Source of the DNA: F22 sp963678855
GTDB lineage: Bacteria; Bacteroidota; Bacteroidia; Bacteroidales; Bacteroidaceae
Length of the DNA stretch: 64,000 nt
Assembly: GCA_963678855.1 (NCBI GenBank)
Contig: OY787448.1
Coordinates: 868,001 to 932,000, forward strand
Reading direction: 5' to 3'
Shown here: positions 53,149-60,964 of the stretch, piece by piece
Layout: each line of letters begins with the position of its first letter
Numbering within the stretch: the first letter of the stretch is position 1
Program-made: the position numbers and the translations under genes
Notes under the pieces: model-generated
The model's input: only the letters and a program-made list of their open reading frames with translations
The model's database searches: none
Told to the model about the DNA's origin: nothing

Positions 53149-53976
53149 TTAGCGTCTTTTGTACACTTTCTTTGCTTCTGGTAAGAAAGCACGGATTTTA
53201 GCCACACGATTAGCATCAGCAGGGTGAGTACTCATAAATTCTGGTGGTTTTTGTCCACCTTGTCGAGCCATTAATTGCCAAAATGACACGGCTGCTTCAG
53301 GATTGTAGCCTGCCATTGCCATAAGGATCAGCCCGATTTTATCGGCCTCATATTCGTGAGTACGAGAGAAAGGAAGCATCACACCATACTGCGCACCTAG
53401 TCCGTAGATCATCCCAGCTTTCTGTTGGATAGCTGCAGTTTTCTTTGATATCGCAAGGTTCAAGAAGTTAGAGCCATATTGCAAAAGCATCTGCTGACTC
53501 ATGCGCTCATTGCTATGCTTAGCCAATGCGTGCGCCACTTCATGCCCTATGACAACAGCCAAAGCATCATCTGTTTTGGCAAGTCTCAATAATCCTTCAT
53601 AGACCACAATCTTACCACCAGGCATGCAAAAAGCATTGATTTGGTCACTCTGTACAAGGTTAAACTCCCAAGCAAAATTGTTCAATTGGTTTGCCATGCC
53701 ATTTTGACGTAAATATAGCATTGTAGCATCAGCAATGCGTCTACCTACTCGCTCCACACGCATGCGATCAGTGCGGCTAGACGACAACTTAGATTTTTGT
53801 ATATAGTCATTGTATTGCTGCAAACTAGAAGTCAACACCTCTTGGTCTGAGACAAGCATCACTTGTCGACGCCCAGTCAATGGCACTGTAGCACACCCTG
53901 TTATAAAAAATACTAGTGCAATAACCATGGCTTGAATCATCAAGCCCTTAGTGTTCATCAGGAACTGTTTCATCAT
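53149..53976 (-). CDS. M48-family zinc metalloprotease lipoprotein
   Basis: 275 aa. Lipoprotein signal with Cys28 (FFITGCATVPLTGRRQ), zinc motif HEVAH at 145-149 and the third ligand in HEYEADKIGLILM (about 207-219). It resembles LoiP/YcaL-type periplasmic or outer-membrane proteases involved in envelope quality control. Divergent from the Ca2+ ATPase; -7 box TATATTTG is at 54028-54021. Confidence 0.93.
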   Translation of the reverse strand: MMKQFLMNTKGLMIQAMVIALVFFITGCATVPLTGRRQVMLVSDQEVLTSSLQQYNDYIQKSKLSSSRTDRMRVERVGRRIADATMLYLRQNGMANQLNNFAWEFNLVQSDQINAFCMPGGKIVVYEGLLRLAKTDDALAVVIGHEVAHALAKHSNERMSQQMLLQYGSNFLNLAISKKTAAIQQKAGMIYGLGAQYGVMLPFSRTHEYEADKIGLILMAMAGYNPEAAVSFWQLMARQGGQKPPEFMSTHPADANRVAKIRAFLPEAKKVYKRR

Positions 53977-54020
53977 ATGATATTTATAAATTTAATATTA
54001 TTTCTATAACTCTATGTGGA

Positions 54021-54028
54021 CAAATATA
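54021..54028 (-). promoter_or_regulatory. -7 promoter box TATATTTG for the M48 gene
   Basis: Exact TAnnTTTG on the minus strand, 44 bases before the M48 ATG; its upstream part overlaps the divergent ATPase promoter. Confidence 0.55.
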
Positions 54029-54062
54029 ATGATTTCTTTCGATTTCCTCTCGCATTTTCTTG

Positions 54063-54070
54063 TATCTTTG
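54063..54070 (+). promoter_or_regulatory. -7 promoter box TATCTTTG for the Ca2+ ATPase
   Basis: Exact TAnnTTTG ending five bases before the ATG at 54076; a partial -33 TTCG is 21 bases upstream. This rules out the longer frame beginning at 54016 and predicts a leaderless mRNA. Confidence 0.6.
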
Positions 54071-54075
54071 TAGGT

Positions 54076-56832
54076 ATGAAACAGTTCAGTGACCAAACAT
54101 CTATACATACAGGACTTACTACTCAAGAAGTAGAAACCAACCGCAAACAATTCGGTAGTAACCGACTGACTGCTCCCCCTAAGAAAAACCCATGGTGGAT
54201 CTTCATCGAAAAATTTGAAGATCCTCTTATTCGTATTCTTTTGGTGGCGCTTTTGCTTTCTGTAAGTATAGCATTTTATCATGTCTTTGGTGAAGGTAGC
54301 CCTTGGCATGTCTTTTTAGAACCGTTAGGTATCTTCATTTCTATCATGCTAGCCACTGGCGTTGCTTTTTGGTTTGAACTACGCTCAGAAAAAGCATTTA
54401 ACATCTTAAACCAGAGCAATGAAGAGTCTTTGGTCAAGACACTACGCAACGGACATGTACAGCAAATTCCTAAAACAGAAATTGTAGTAGGTGATATCTT
54501 ACTCCTAGATACTGGTGATGAAATCCCCGTCGATGGTATTTTGCGTAAAGCGCAAGCATTGCGAGTTAATGAATCGAGCTTAACAGGAGAATTGATGTGT
54601 AGCAAAACCATCAACCCAGAAGAATTCGATACTGATGCCACCTACCCTAGTAACCACGTATTACGTAGCTCCATGGTCATAGCAGGACATGCTATTATGG
54701 AAGCCACTCGTGTGGGAGATGCCACAGAATATGGTAAAGTATATCAAGCCGCTCAAATTGATGACTCTGTAAAAACGCCGCTCAATAAACAATTAGACTG
54801 GCTTAGCAAAGTAATCACTTGGGCGAGTTATATCATTGGACTCATTATTATTATAGGAAGAACAGTTTGGTTCTTTGTCGATAGTGAAAGTGCCTTGACA
54901 TGGATTGCGATTAGTAGCAGTTTTCTACAAACTTGTATGTTAGCTGTCACACTTGTAGTAGTAGCCGTACCAGAAGGTCTACCTCTAAGTGTGTCTTTAA
55001 GTTTAGCCTTGAGTATGCGTCGCATGTTGTCGACAAACAATCTTGTACGCCGCATGCATGCATGCGAAACCATGGGTGCTGTCACGGTAATCTGTACAGA
55101 CAAGACAGGAACTCTCACACAGAACAAGATGCAAGTGGTTCACGCCTTATTCCAAGGGGAAGATCACATATTGCTTCAAAAATTCCCTGACCATTTAAGA
55201 GAGCTTATCACAGAAAGTATCGCTTTAAACAGTACCGCATATATCGAAGATAGCAATGAGCACGACTTACGTCCTCTTGGTAACCCCACCGAGAGCGCCC
55301 TGCTTATCTGGCTGCATCATCAACATATACAATACCTGCATCTACGTGAAGACACGGAGATTATTGAGCAACTTCCTTTCTCGCCTCAGCGGAAATATAT
55401 GGCAACTGTAGCCTACTCACCTAGCTTGCAAAAAAGAGTACTCTATGTTAAGGGTGCAGCAGAAATATTGCTTACATACTGCACACCACTGGCAGAGGAT
55501 AGTGAAGCCTCGTTGACGCAAAGCACACTCAATGAGCACCTACTCTCTTACCAACAACAAGCCATGCGCACGTTGGCTTTTGCTTATAAGATACTTGACG
55601 ATGACTCACCTGTACTTGCCGAAGAGCATATACTAGTTGAAGATCTGACCTTCCTAGGTATCGTAGGTATCAGCGACCCTATACGTCCTGATGTTCCAGA
55701 CGCCATTGCTACCTGTCAAGAAGCAGGTATTGGCGTAAAGATAGTAACGGGAGATACGCCAGCCACAGCGCGAGCTATTGCTAAGCAAATAGGCATAAAG
55801 TCGGAAGATGGCCTGATAACTGGCCCTGCTTTTGAGGCACTTAGTGATCAGGAGCTTAAAGAGAGACTAACAAATATAGACATCATTGCCCGTGCACGAC
55901 CTATGGATAAAGCACGATTAGTTCGTCTGCTGCAACAACAAAATGAGGTCGTAGCCGTTACAGGTGATGGTACAAATGATGCTCCTGCACTTAACCAAGC
56001 TCAAGTAGGACTATCTATGGGGAGCGGTAGTGCAGTAGCCAAGGAAGCGAGTGATATCACTATTATTGACGACAGTTTTGCAAGCATCTCTCAGGCCGTA
56101 CTTTGGGGGCGCTCTCTATATCAGAATATCCAACGATTTATCTTATTCCAAATGACTATCAATGTCGCCGCATGTTTGATCGTACTTTTTGGTGCATTTA
56201 TTGGTTCTGATTCTCCATTAACCATTGCTCAAATGTTATGGGTTAATCTAATCATGGATACTTTTGCGGCAATGGCCCTAGCATCATTACCTCCATCACC
56301 AAAGGTTATGAAAGAGAAGCCTCGCAAGCCATCTGACTTCATTATCAATAAGCAGATGGGAACAATTATCCTTTCTGTGGGGATTGTCTTCTTTTTGTCT
56401 CTGCTTGTATTAGTGCAGCTATTCAACCACCACGATATAGCAGCTACTGGCTTCTTTACAGTCGAAACTTTAGCAAGTTTAGATTGGACGACACTGTGGC
56501 AGATAGACCATACGGCACATGGATTGAACTCATATGAGCTCTCTATTTTCTTCACAATATTCGTGATGATGCAGTTCTGGAATATATTTAATGCACGTAG
56601 CTTATTTAGCAATAATAGTGCCTTCAAACGTCTACGTAAAGATAAGATGTTCTTGAGTGTGTTGGTTATTATATTGTTGGGACAAGTTGCCATTATTAAT
56701 ATAGGTCAGCAAACTTTCCAAGTTCGCCCTATCCAACTACTAGACTGGATATGGATAACTGTACTGACTTCTATCGTTTTGTGGATAGGTGAAGGACTGC
56801 GTTACATCCTAAGGAAAAGAGCTGCGAAATAA
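54076..56832 (+). CDS. calcium-translocating P-type ATPase (type IIB, PMCA-like)
   Basis: 918 aa from the ATG at 54076. Moves Ca2+ out of the cytoplasm, driven by ATP. Marks: A-domain TGE loop in ESSLTGELM (about 172-180), M4 calcium site PEGLPLSVSLSLALSM (about 298-313), phosphorylation site CDKTGTLTQNKM preceded by IC (Asp near 341), KGAAE in the N domain, TGDTPATARAIA, and hinge GDGTNDAPALNQAQVGLSMG near 632-651. M5-M6 carry NVAACLIVLFGAF and LWVNLIMDTFAAMALA. About ten membrane helices. The absence of a second calcium-site glutamate in M5 fits the one-Ca PMCA type. Just after the stop lies array 2 of 23-bp repeats. Confidence 0.95.
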   Translation: MKQFSDQTSIHTGLTTQEVETNRKQFGSNRLTAPPKKNPWWIFIEKFEDPLIRILLVALLLSVSIAFYHVFGEGSPWHVFLEPLGIFISIMLATGVAFWFELRSEKAFNILNQSNEESLVKTLRNGHVQQIPKTEIVVGDILLLDTGDEIPVDGILRKAQALRVNESSLTGELMCSKTINPEEFDTDATYPSNHVLRSSMVIAGHAIMEATRVGDATEYGKVYQAAQIDDSVKTPLNKQLDWLSKVITWASYIIGLIIIIGRTVWFFVDSESALTWIAISSSFLQTCMLAVTLVVVAVPEGLPLSVSLSLALSMRRMLSTNNLVRRMHACETMGAVTVICTDKTGTLTQNKMQVVHALFQGEDHILLQKFPDHLRELITESIALNSTAYIEDSNEHDLRPLGNPTESALLIWLHHQHIQYLHLREDTEIIEQLPFSPQRKYMATVAYSPSLQKRVLYVKGAAEILLTYCTPLAEDSEASLTQSTLNEHLLSYQQQAMRTLAFAYKILDDDSPVLAEEHILVEDLTFLGIVGISDPIRPDVPDAIATCQEAGIGVKIVTGDTPATARAIAKQIGIKSEDGLITGPAFEALSDQELKERLTNIDIIARARPMDKARLVRLLQQQNEVVAVTGDGTNDAPALNQAQVGLSMGSGSAVAKEASDITIIDDSFASISQAVLWGRSLYQNIQRFILFQMTINVAACLIVLFGAFIGSDSPLTIAQMLWVNLIMDTFAAMALASLPPSPKVMKEKPRKPSDFIINKQMGTIILSVGIVFFLSLLVLVQLFNHHDIAATGFFTVETLASLDWTTLWQIDHTAHGLNSYELSIFFTIFVMMQFWNIFNARSLFSNNSAFKRLRKDKMFLSVLVIILLGQVAIINIGQQTFQVRPIQLLDWIWITVLTSIVLWIGEGLRYILRKRAAK

Positions 56833-56848
56833 AGAATAGCTACCTAGC

Positions 56849-56917
56849 AACCATGGATGTCAGATACTGACAATCATGGATGTCAGGTGCTGGCATCCAT
56901 GGTTGCCAGATAGTTCT
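56849..56917. repeat. tandem array of three 23-bp dyad units (array 2)
   Basis: Units at 56849-56871, 56872-56894 and 56895-56917 (the last diverged at its 3' end). Core is CATGGATGTCAG, then about CTGRCA. The CATG recurs exactly every 23 bp (56852, 56875, 56898). Dyads are visible: TGTCAG-ATA-CTGACA, and TGACA...TGTCA around CATG. The period, self-complementarity and CATG centre are the same as in array 1, but the sequence is different. It begins 16 bases after the ATPase stop. Confidence 0.8.
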
Positions 56918-56950
56918 CAGTATAAGGCTACTTTCTACCAAAGAACAAAA

Positions 56951-56988
56951 AGAGCTTGTAACACTTTGTCGCACGTGTTACAAGCTCT
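56951..56988. terminator. terminator between the Ca2+ ATPase and 5-FTHF cyclo-ligase genes
   Basis: AGAGCTTGTAACAC (56951-56964) pairs perfectly with GTGTTACAAGCTCT (56975-56988). A five-T run follows on the minus strand, so it mainly serves the cyclo-ligase gene; it may act both ways. Confidence 0.88.
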
Positions 56989-57009
56989 TATTATTAAGTA
57001 GATGATTGA

Positions 57010-57558
57010 CTACACTTCCTCTGTAACGACTACATCCATAGGAATATCGTGGCTATCAGTAGGTACTTCATCCACATATTGAAAGTCAAAACAGATTCCT
57101 ATAGTGTTGACATCTAGCTTAGGCAATAGCTTATCGTAATACCCTTTGCCTCTGCCTAGACGATTCCCTTTGGAGTCGAAAGCCATACCTGGCAGCACAG
57201 CCAAATCGAGATTGGCATATTGACACACTGGGAAGTTTTTCCCGACTGGTTCGTAAATACCAAAGATAGGCTCTTTCTCCACATGCGTAGTGTCTTTATA
57301 TCGTCTTAATTGCAATCTGTCTCCCTCCACTACTGGTAGGAAAATTTGCTTACCTGCTCGCAATGCAGCATCAATAAGTTTCTGAGTTCTGACTTCATCG
57401 GGAAGCGCATTATATAATAAGACAGCATGGGCACTCTGCCAGATAGGCAAAGCAATGACTTGATGAACAATGCTATCTGATTTAGTATCGAGTTCATCAG
57501 GCGTATAAGTTTTCTTTAATTCTCGCACCATCTGGCGAATCTCTGATTTCGTTTTCAT
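57010..57558 (-). CDS. 5-formyltetrahydrofolate cyclo-ligase
   Basis: 182 aa. ATP-dependent conversion of 5-formyl-THF to 5,10-methenyl-THF, rescuing folate. The family signature is RLGRGKGYYDKLLPKL (about 132-147), preceded by DLAVLPGMAFDSKGN; the N-terminal KSEIRQMVRELKKTY and LYNALPDEVRTQKLI are also typical. Follows the terminator of yugP on the same strand, with no clear promoter of its own in the 30-base gap. Confidence 0.94.
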   Translation of the reverse strand: MKTKSEIRQMVRELKKTYTPDELDTKSDSIVHQVIALPIWQSAHAVLLYNALPDEVRTQKLIDAALRAGKQIFLPVVEGDRLQLRRYKDTTHVEKEPIFGIYEPVGKNFPVCQYANLDLAVLPGMAFDSKGNRLGRGKGYYDKLLPKLDVNTIGICFDFQYVDEVPTDSHDIPMDVVVTEEV

Positions 57559-57584
57559 ATACTTGTCGTTTAGTGTGTATCTAA

Positions 57585-57623
57585 TAAAAAACCGGATTGA
57601 GTCACGTCTGTGCTCAATCCGGT
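57585..57623 (-). terminator. rho-independent terminator of fur-purA-yugP
   Basis: Minus strand ACCGGATTGAG (57623-57613) and CTCAATCCGGT (57601-57591), 11-bp perfect stem, followed by a run of T (57591-57586). The loop can extend the stem with GTG/CAC. Confidence 0.93.
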
Positions 57624-57651
57624 GATATTGTATAGTAGCTAGAGCACTTAT

Positions 57652-58329
57652 TTAGTCTCTACGCAAAAAGATCATGATATAATATAGCAATGTTGCCAAC
57701 GATGACAAGGCTGCTACTACATATGTATAAGCCGCTGCAGTCAATGCATCAGATGCTTGTGATTGGCTTTGACTGTTTGTCAGTCCACTATTCTCCAACC
57801 ATACTAGTGCACGCTTACTTGCATCAATTTCGACAGGCAATGTGACAAAGCTAAAGATAGTGGTAAAAGCAAAAAGCACGATACCTGCTAGTAGCAGTTG
57901 TGGAAATGCTTGGACAGTAAAGATACCCGCAATCAAAATCCATGTTACCCAAGAAGAAGCAAAGCTTACAACTGGCACCATCGCACTACGCATCTTTACT
58001 GGTGCATATCCTGCTTCATGCTGCACGGCGTGCCCACACTCATGAGCTGCTACAGCAGCTGCCATAATGCTTCGTCCGTCGTGCACTTCAGGACTTAAAT
58101 TCACCGTCTTTTTGGTCGGATCATAGTGGTCTGTCAACTGTCCTGGTGTAGACAAGACTTGCACATCGTAGATGCCATTGTCGTGCAACATCTTTAGTGC
58201 TATTTCTCGTCCGCTCATTCCAGAAGGAAGAGCTACTTTAGAATACTTCTTAAATTTACTTTTTAATCGGTTCTGTACGATGAAGCTTATGATCATCAAA
58301 CCGATCATGATTATCCACATGATTGCCAT
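57652..58329 (-). CDS. YugP-family zinc metallopeptidase
   Basis: 225 aa membrane protein: an N-terminal helix (about 2-19), then cytosolic/soluble core with the zincin motif AAHECGHAVQHEAGYAP (about 93-109, HExxH as HECGH), and three further hydrophobic segments (about 118-160 and 200-222). Text such as RLKSKFKKYSKVALPSGMSG after the first helix and VNLSPEVHDGRSIMAAAVAA are typical. Function in Bacteria is unknown; probably an inner-membrane protease. Follows purA by 24 bases. Confidence 0.9.
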   Translation of the reverse strand: MAIMWIIMIGLMIISFIVQNRLKSKFKKYSKVALPSGMSGREIALKMLHDNGIYDVQVLSTPGQLTDHYDPTKKTVNLSPEVHDGRSIMAAAVAAHECGHAVQHEAGYAPVKMRSAMVPVVSFASSWVTWILIAGIFTVQAFPQLLLAGIVLFAFTTIFSFVTLPVEIDASKRALVWLENSGLTNSQSQSQASDALTAAAYTYVVAALSSLATLLYYIMIFLRRD

Positions 58330-58353
58330 AGGCTGTAGTTTTTTTATTAATTA

Positions 58354-59634
58354 CTATTCTTCTTTCTCCGCATCGCGTACAATCGTTTGTTCGCGATCAG
58401 GACCTACAGAGATAATAGCAATATCCACGCCAAGATATTCTTCTAGGAAAGAAACATACTGATTAAATTCTTCAGGGAACTCATCCTCAGAGGTCATTTT
58501 CGTCATATCTGTCTCCCATCCTGGGAATTCTACATAGACTGGTTCTACGTCTACAGTATCAACATTATATGGGAATTCTTTGGTTTCTTCACCATCGATT
58601 TTGTATGCTACAGCTGCTTTGATCACTGAGAACGCATCAAGTACGTCGCTCTTCATCATAATCAACTTAGTCACACCATCAATCATGACAGCATACTTCA
58701 ATGCTACCAAGTCAATCCAACCACAACGACGTGGACGACCAGTTACAGACCCAAACTCATGGCCCTTTTCAGCTAGTTCACGACCAGTTGCATCGAACAG
58801 TTCAGTTGGAAATGGGCCAGCACCTACACGTGTACAGTAGGCCTTGAAGATACCATATACTTCACCAATCTTATTTGGAGCAACACCCAAACCTGTACAA
58901 GCACCTGCACAGATAGTATTACTAGAAGTTACGAATGGATAGCTACCAAAATCAACATCAAGCATAGTACCTTGTGCACCTTCGCAAAGAATACTCTTGC
59001 CCTCAATCATCATATTGTTGATTGTGTGCTCACTATCAACCAATGTAAATTGCTTCAAGTATTCAATACCTTCCAACCATTCTTTCTCAATCTTATCAAG
59101 AGTATATTCGAAGTTTAGGCTTTTCAAGATATCTTCGTGACGTGCCTTTGATTTCGCATAAATTTCGTCGAAGTTGTGAAGGATATCACCAACACGTACG
59201 CCATTACGGCTTACTTTGTCGGTATATGTAGGACCGATACCCTTACCAGTTGTTCCTACTTTAGCATCTCCCTTAGCCGCTTCATATGCAGCATCAAGTA
59301 GACGGTGAGTTGGTAAGATAAGGTGTGCTTTCTTAGAGATGTAAAGACGCTTAGTCAAATCAAAACCAGAGGCTGCTAAGCCTTCCGCTTCTGCCTTGAA
59401 CAAAGCTGGATCAAGCACGACACCATTACCAATGATATTTACTTTATCTCCTTGGAAAATACCAGATGGGATAGAACGAAGAACATATTTTTTGCCGTCA
59501 AATTCCAATGTATGACCTGCATTTGGTCCACCTTGGAAACGAGCAATTACATCATACTTTGGAGTCAAGACATCAACTACTTTGCCTTTACCTTCGTCAC
59601 CCCATTGCAATCCTAAAAGAATATCAACTTTCAT
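58354..59634 (-). CDS. purA: adenylosuccinate synthetase
   Basis: 426 aa. GTP-dependent first committed step from IMP to AMP. Starts with GLQWGDEGKGKVVDVLTPKY (about 8-27; P-loop-like and catalytic Asp13), catalytic His in GPNAGHTLEF (about 37-46), KVGTTGKGIGPTYTDK (about 122-137), CEGAQGTMLDVDFGSYPFVT (about 218-237) and SVTGRPRRCGW (about 298-308). It lies 21 bases after fur, and before yugP. Confidence 0.97.
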   Translation of the reverse strand: MKVDILLGLQWGDEGKGKVVDVLTPKYDVIARFQGGPNAGHTLEFDGKKYVLRSIPSGIFQGDKVNIIGNGVVLDPALFKAEAEGLAASGFDLTKRLYISKKAHLILPTHRLLDAAYEAAKGDAKVGTTGKGIGPTYTDKVSRNGVRVGDILHNFDEIYAKSKARHEDILKSLNFEYTLDKIEKEWLEGIEYLKQFTLVDSEHTINNMMIEGKSILCEGAQGTMLDVDFGSYPFVTSSNTICAGACTGLGVAPNKIGEVYGIFKAYCTRVGAGPFPTELFDATGRELAEKGHEFGSVTGRPRRCGWIDLVALKYAVMIDGVTKLIMMKSDVLDAFSVIKAAVAYKIDGEETKEFPYNVDTVDVEPVYVEFPGWETDMTKMTSEDEFPEEFNQYVSFLEEYLGVDIAIISVGPDREQTIVRDAEKEE

Positions 59635-59655
59635 ATACTGAATTTATTTGTTTGT

Positions 59656-60156
59656 TTACTGTGATCGATTTTGTTTATGCTTCGAATTTCTCTTTTTACG
59701 TTGACAGCTCGCGCAGACTCCATAAACATACAAAGCATATTGAGATTGGTGAAATCGCGGGAATTTGGTTTCAGAGATTACTTTATGAATATCCTCATCC
59801 GTGCGCTCTGTCACCTTACCACATACCATGCATATCAAATGATGATGCAACTGTGTCTTGTACGCCTTCTCAAACTGAGCAGAATTGCCAATCTGATGCT
59901 TCTGTACAAGGTGGCATTTTAATAGTAGCAGAATCGTATTGTATATAGTAGCCCTACTCACCCGAAATTGGCGTTCTTCAAGAAGTCGATACAAGGTCTC
60001 TATGTCAAAGTGTTCATCTATAGTATATATCGTCTCAAGAATCGCGTATCTCTCAGGTGTTTTCCTACACTTCTGTGCAGTAAGATACTCTGTAAAGAGT
60101 TGTCTCACAGCCTTTATCGTGCTAGGCTTATCGATCTGCTTACTTTTTTTCTCCAT
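59656..60156 (-). CDS. Fur-family transcriptional regulator
   Basis: 166 aa. A winged-helix DNA-binding domain (about 15-95; RKTPERYAILETIYTIDEHF with RVSRATIYNTILLLLKC) and a dimerisation/metal domain with HHHLICMVCGKVTE (about 107-120) and CASCQ near the end, i.e. two CxxC pairs for structural zinc. It may be Fur, Zur or PerR; the site residues do not decide. It comes first in an operon with purA and yugP, which is odd for an iron regulator. A full promoter lies 14 bases before its ATG. Confidence 0.9.
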   Translation of the reverse strand: MEKKSKQIDKPSTIKAVRQLFTEYLTAQKCRKTPERYAILETIYTIDEHFDIETLYRLLEERQFRVSRATIYNTILLLLKCHLVQKHQIGNSAQFEKAYKTQLHHHLICMVCGKVTERTDEDIHKVISETKFPRFHQSQYALYVYGVCASCQRKKRNSKHKQNRSQ

Positions 60157-60169
60157 ACGAAAACGCTTA

Positions 60170-60201
60170 CAAAGGTAGCATCTTTTAGCGAGTTAACCAA
60201 A
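60170..60201 (-). promoter_or_regulatory. promoter of the fur-purA-yugP operon (TTTG-N20-TACCTTTG)
   Basis: Minus strand TTTG (60201-60198), 20 bases, TACCTTTG (60177-60170): full consensus, only 13 bases before the ATG, so the leader is a few bases at most. Confidence 0.85.
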
Positions 60202-60248
60202 AGACTACCACACTTTGTAAATCCGTTTTTATCCATTAACTTTTACGA

Positions 60249-60944
60249 CTATTGGTAAGCCGCTGCTTCCCATTCTACTTGTTGTATCAATTGCTGTGCG
60301 TACTCCGTATCTATTTCTTTGTATTGGTCTACTAAACGGCAGACACGGAAAGCATGGTCTTCACTATGTTGCATGAAGCGTTTGATAGCTCCAATAGCTG
60401 TATGACGTACGTTATAACGTTCATCAAAAGCTGCAGAAATGGCCTGATCTAGGAATTCACCAGCGGCTCTATCTTCCATATCCCCCTTCTTAGCAAGCAG
60501 ACGAGTAATCAATAAATACCCACACACTTGGAAAAACTCTTCTTCACGTGCGATCCATTGAAAAGCGATTTGTGGCGCATAATCTACATGTTGCAGTAGA
60601 TGCATCACAAGATTCTCTGCCATCTCAAGGTACTTGATACTTTCGACCCAAATCTCAGCAATCTCGGGATAAAAGCTTTCTTTTGGCTGCAACATTGTAG
60701 CCATAATTTTACACTCACGGATATCTTCTTTCCAAAGTGCTTGGGCTAATTTATGTTCTGGTTCAAAAAATGAAGCCACATATTTAATACGAGGAAGCTC
60801 TACCCCAAAGATGATGCGATAGTTCAAACCTTTATCACGCATACTTTGCGAAACCACCCCGTTCATACTCAATCGTAGACGCTTCTTCACATCGCTCATT
60901 TGCTCTTGAAGACGATCGTCCATATATGTAAAGTTATTATCCAT
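60249..60944 (-). CDS. HEAT-repeat protein, AlkD-like DNA alkylation-repair fold
   Basis: 231 aa, almost wholly alpha-helical. Resembles the AlkC/AlkD HEAT-repeat family: KKRLRLSMNGVVSQSMRDKG at the start, EDIRECKIMATML near 88-100, FQWIAREEEFFQVCGYLLIT near 143-162 and RHTAIGAIKRFMQ near 189-201. I see no Trp-x3-Asp pair at the position where the AlkD glycosylase has its W109/D113, so it may bind rather than cut damaged bases. Assigned on overall pattern only. It lies 20 bases after the DPP III gene on the same strand. Confidence 0.62.
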   Translation of the reverse strand: MDNNFTYMDDRLQEQMSDVKKRLRLSMNGVVSQSMRDKGLNYRIIFGVELPRIKYVASFFEPEHKLAQALWKEDIRECKIMATMLQPKESFYPEIAEIWVESIKYLEMAENLVMHLLQHVDYAPQIAFQWIAREEEFFQVCGYLLITRLLAKKGDMEDRAAGEFLDQAISAAFDERYNVRHTAIGAIKRFMQHSEDHAFRVCRLVDQYKEIDTEYAQQLIQQVEWEAAAYQ

Positions 60945-60964
60945 TATATAGTATTGTATATTGA

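Noticed and set aside
54016..54075. 20-codon N-terminal extension of the Ca2+ ATPase
   Set aside because: It runs through the -7 box at 54063-54070.
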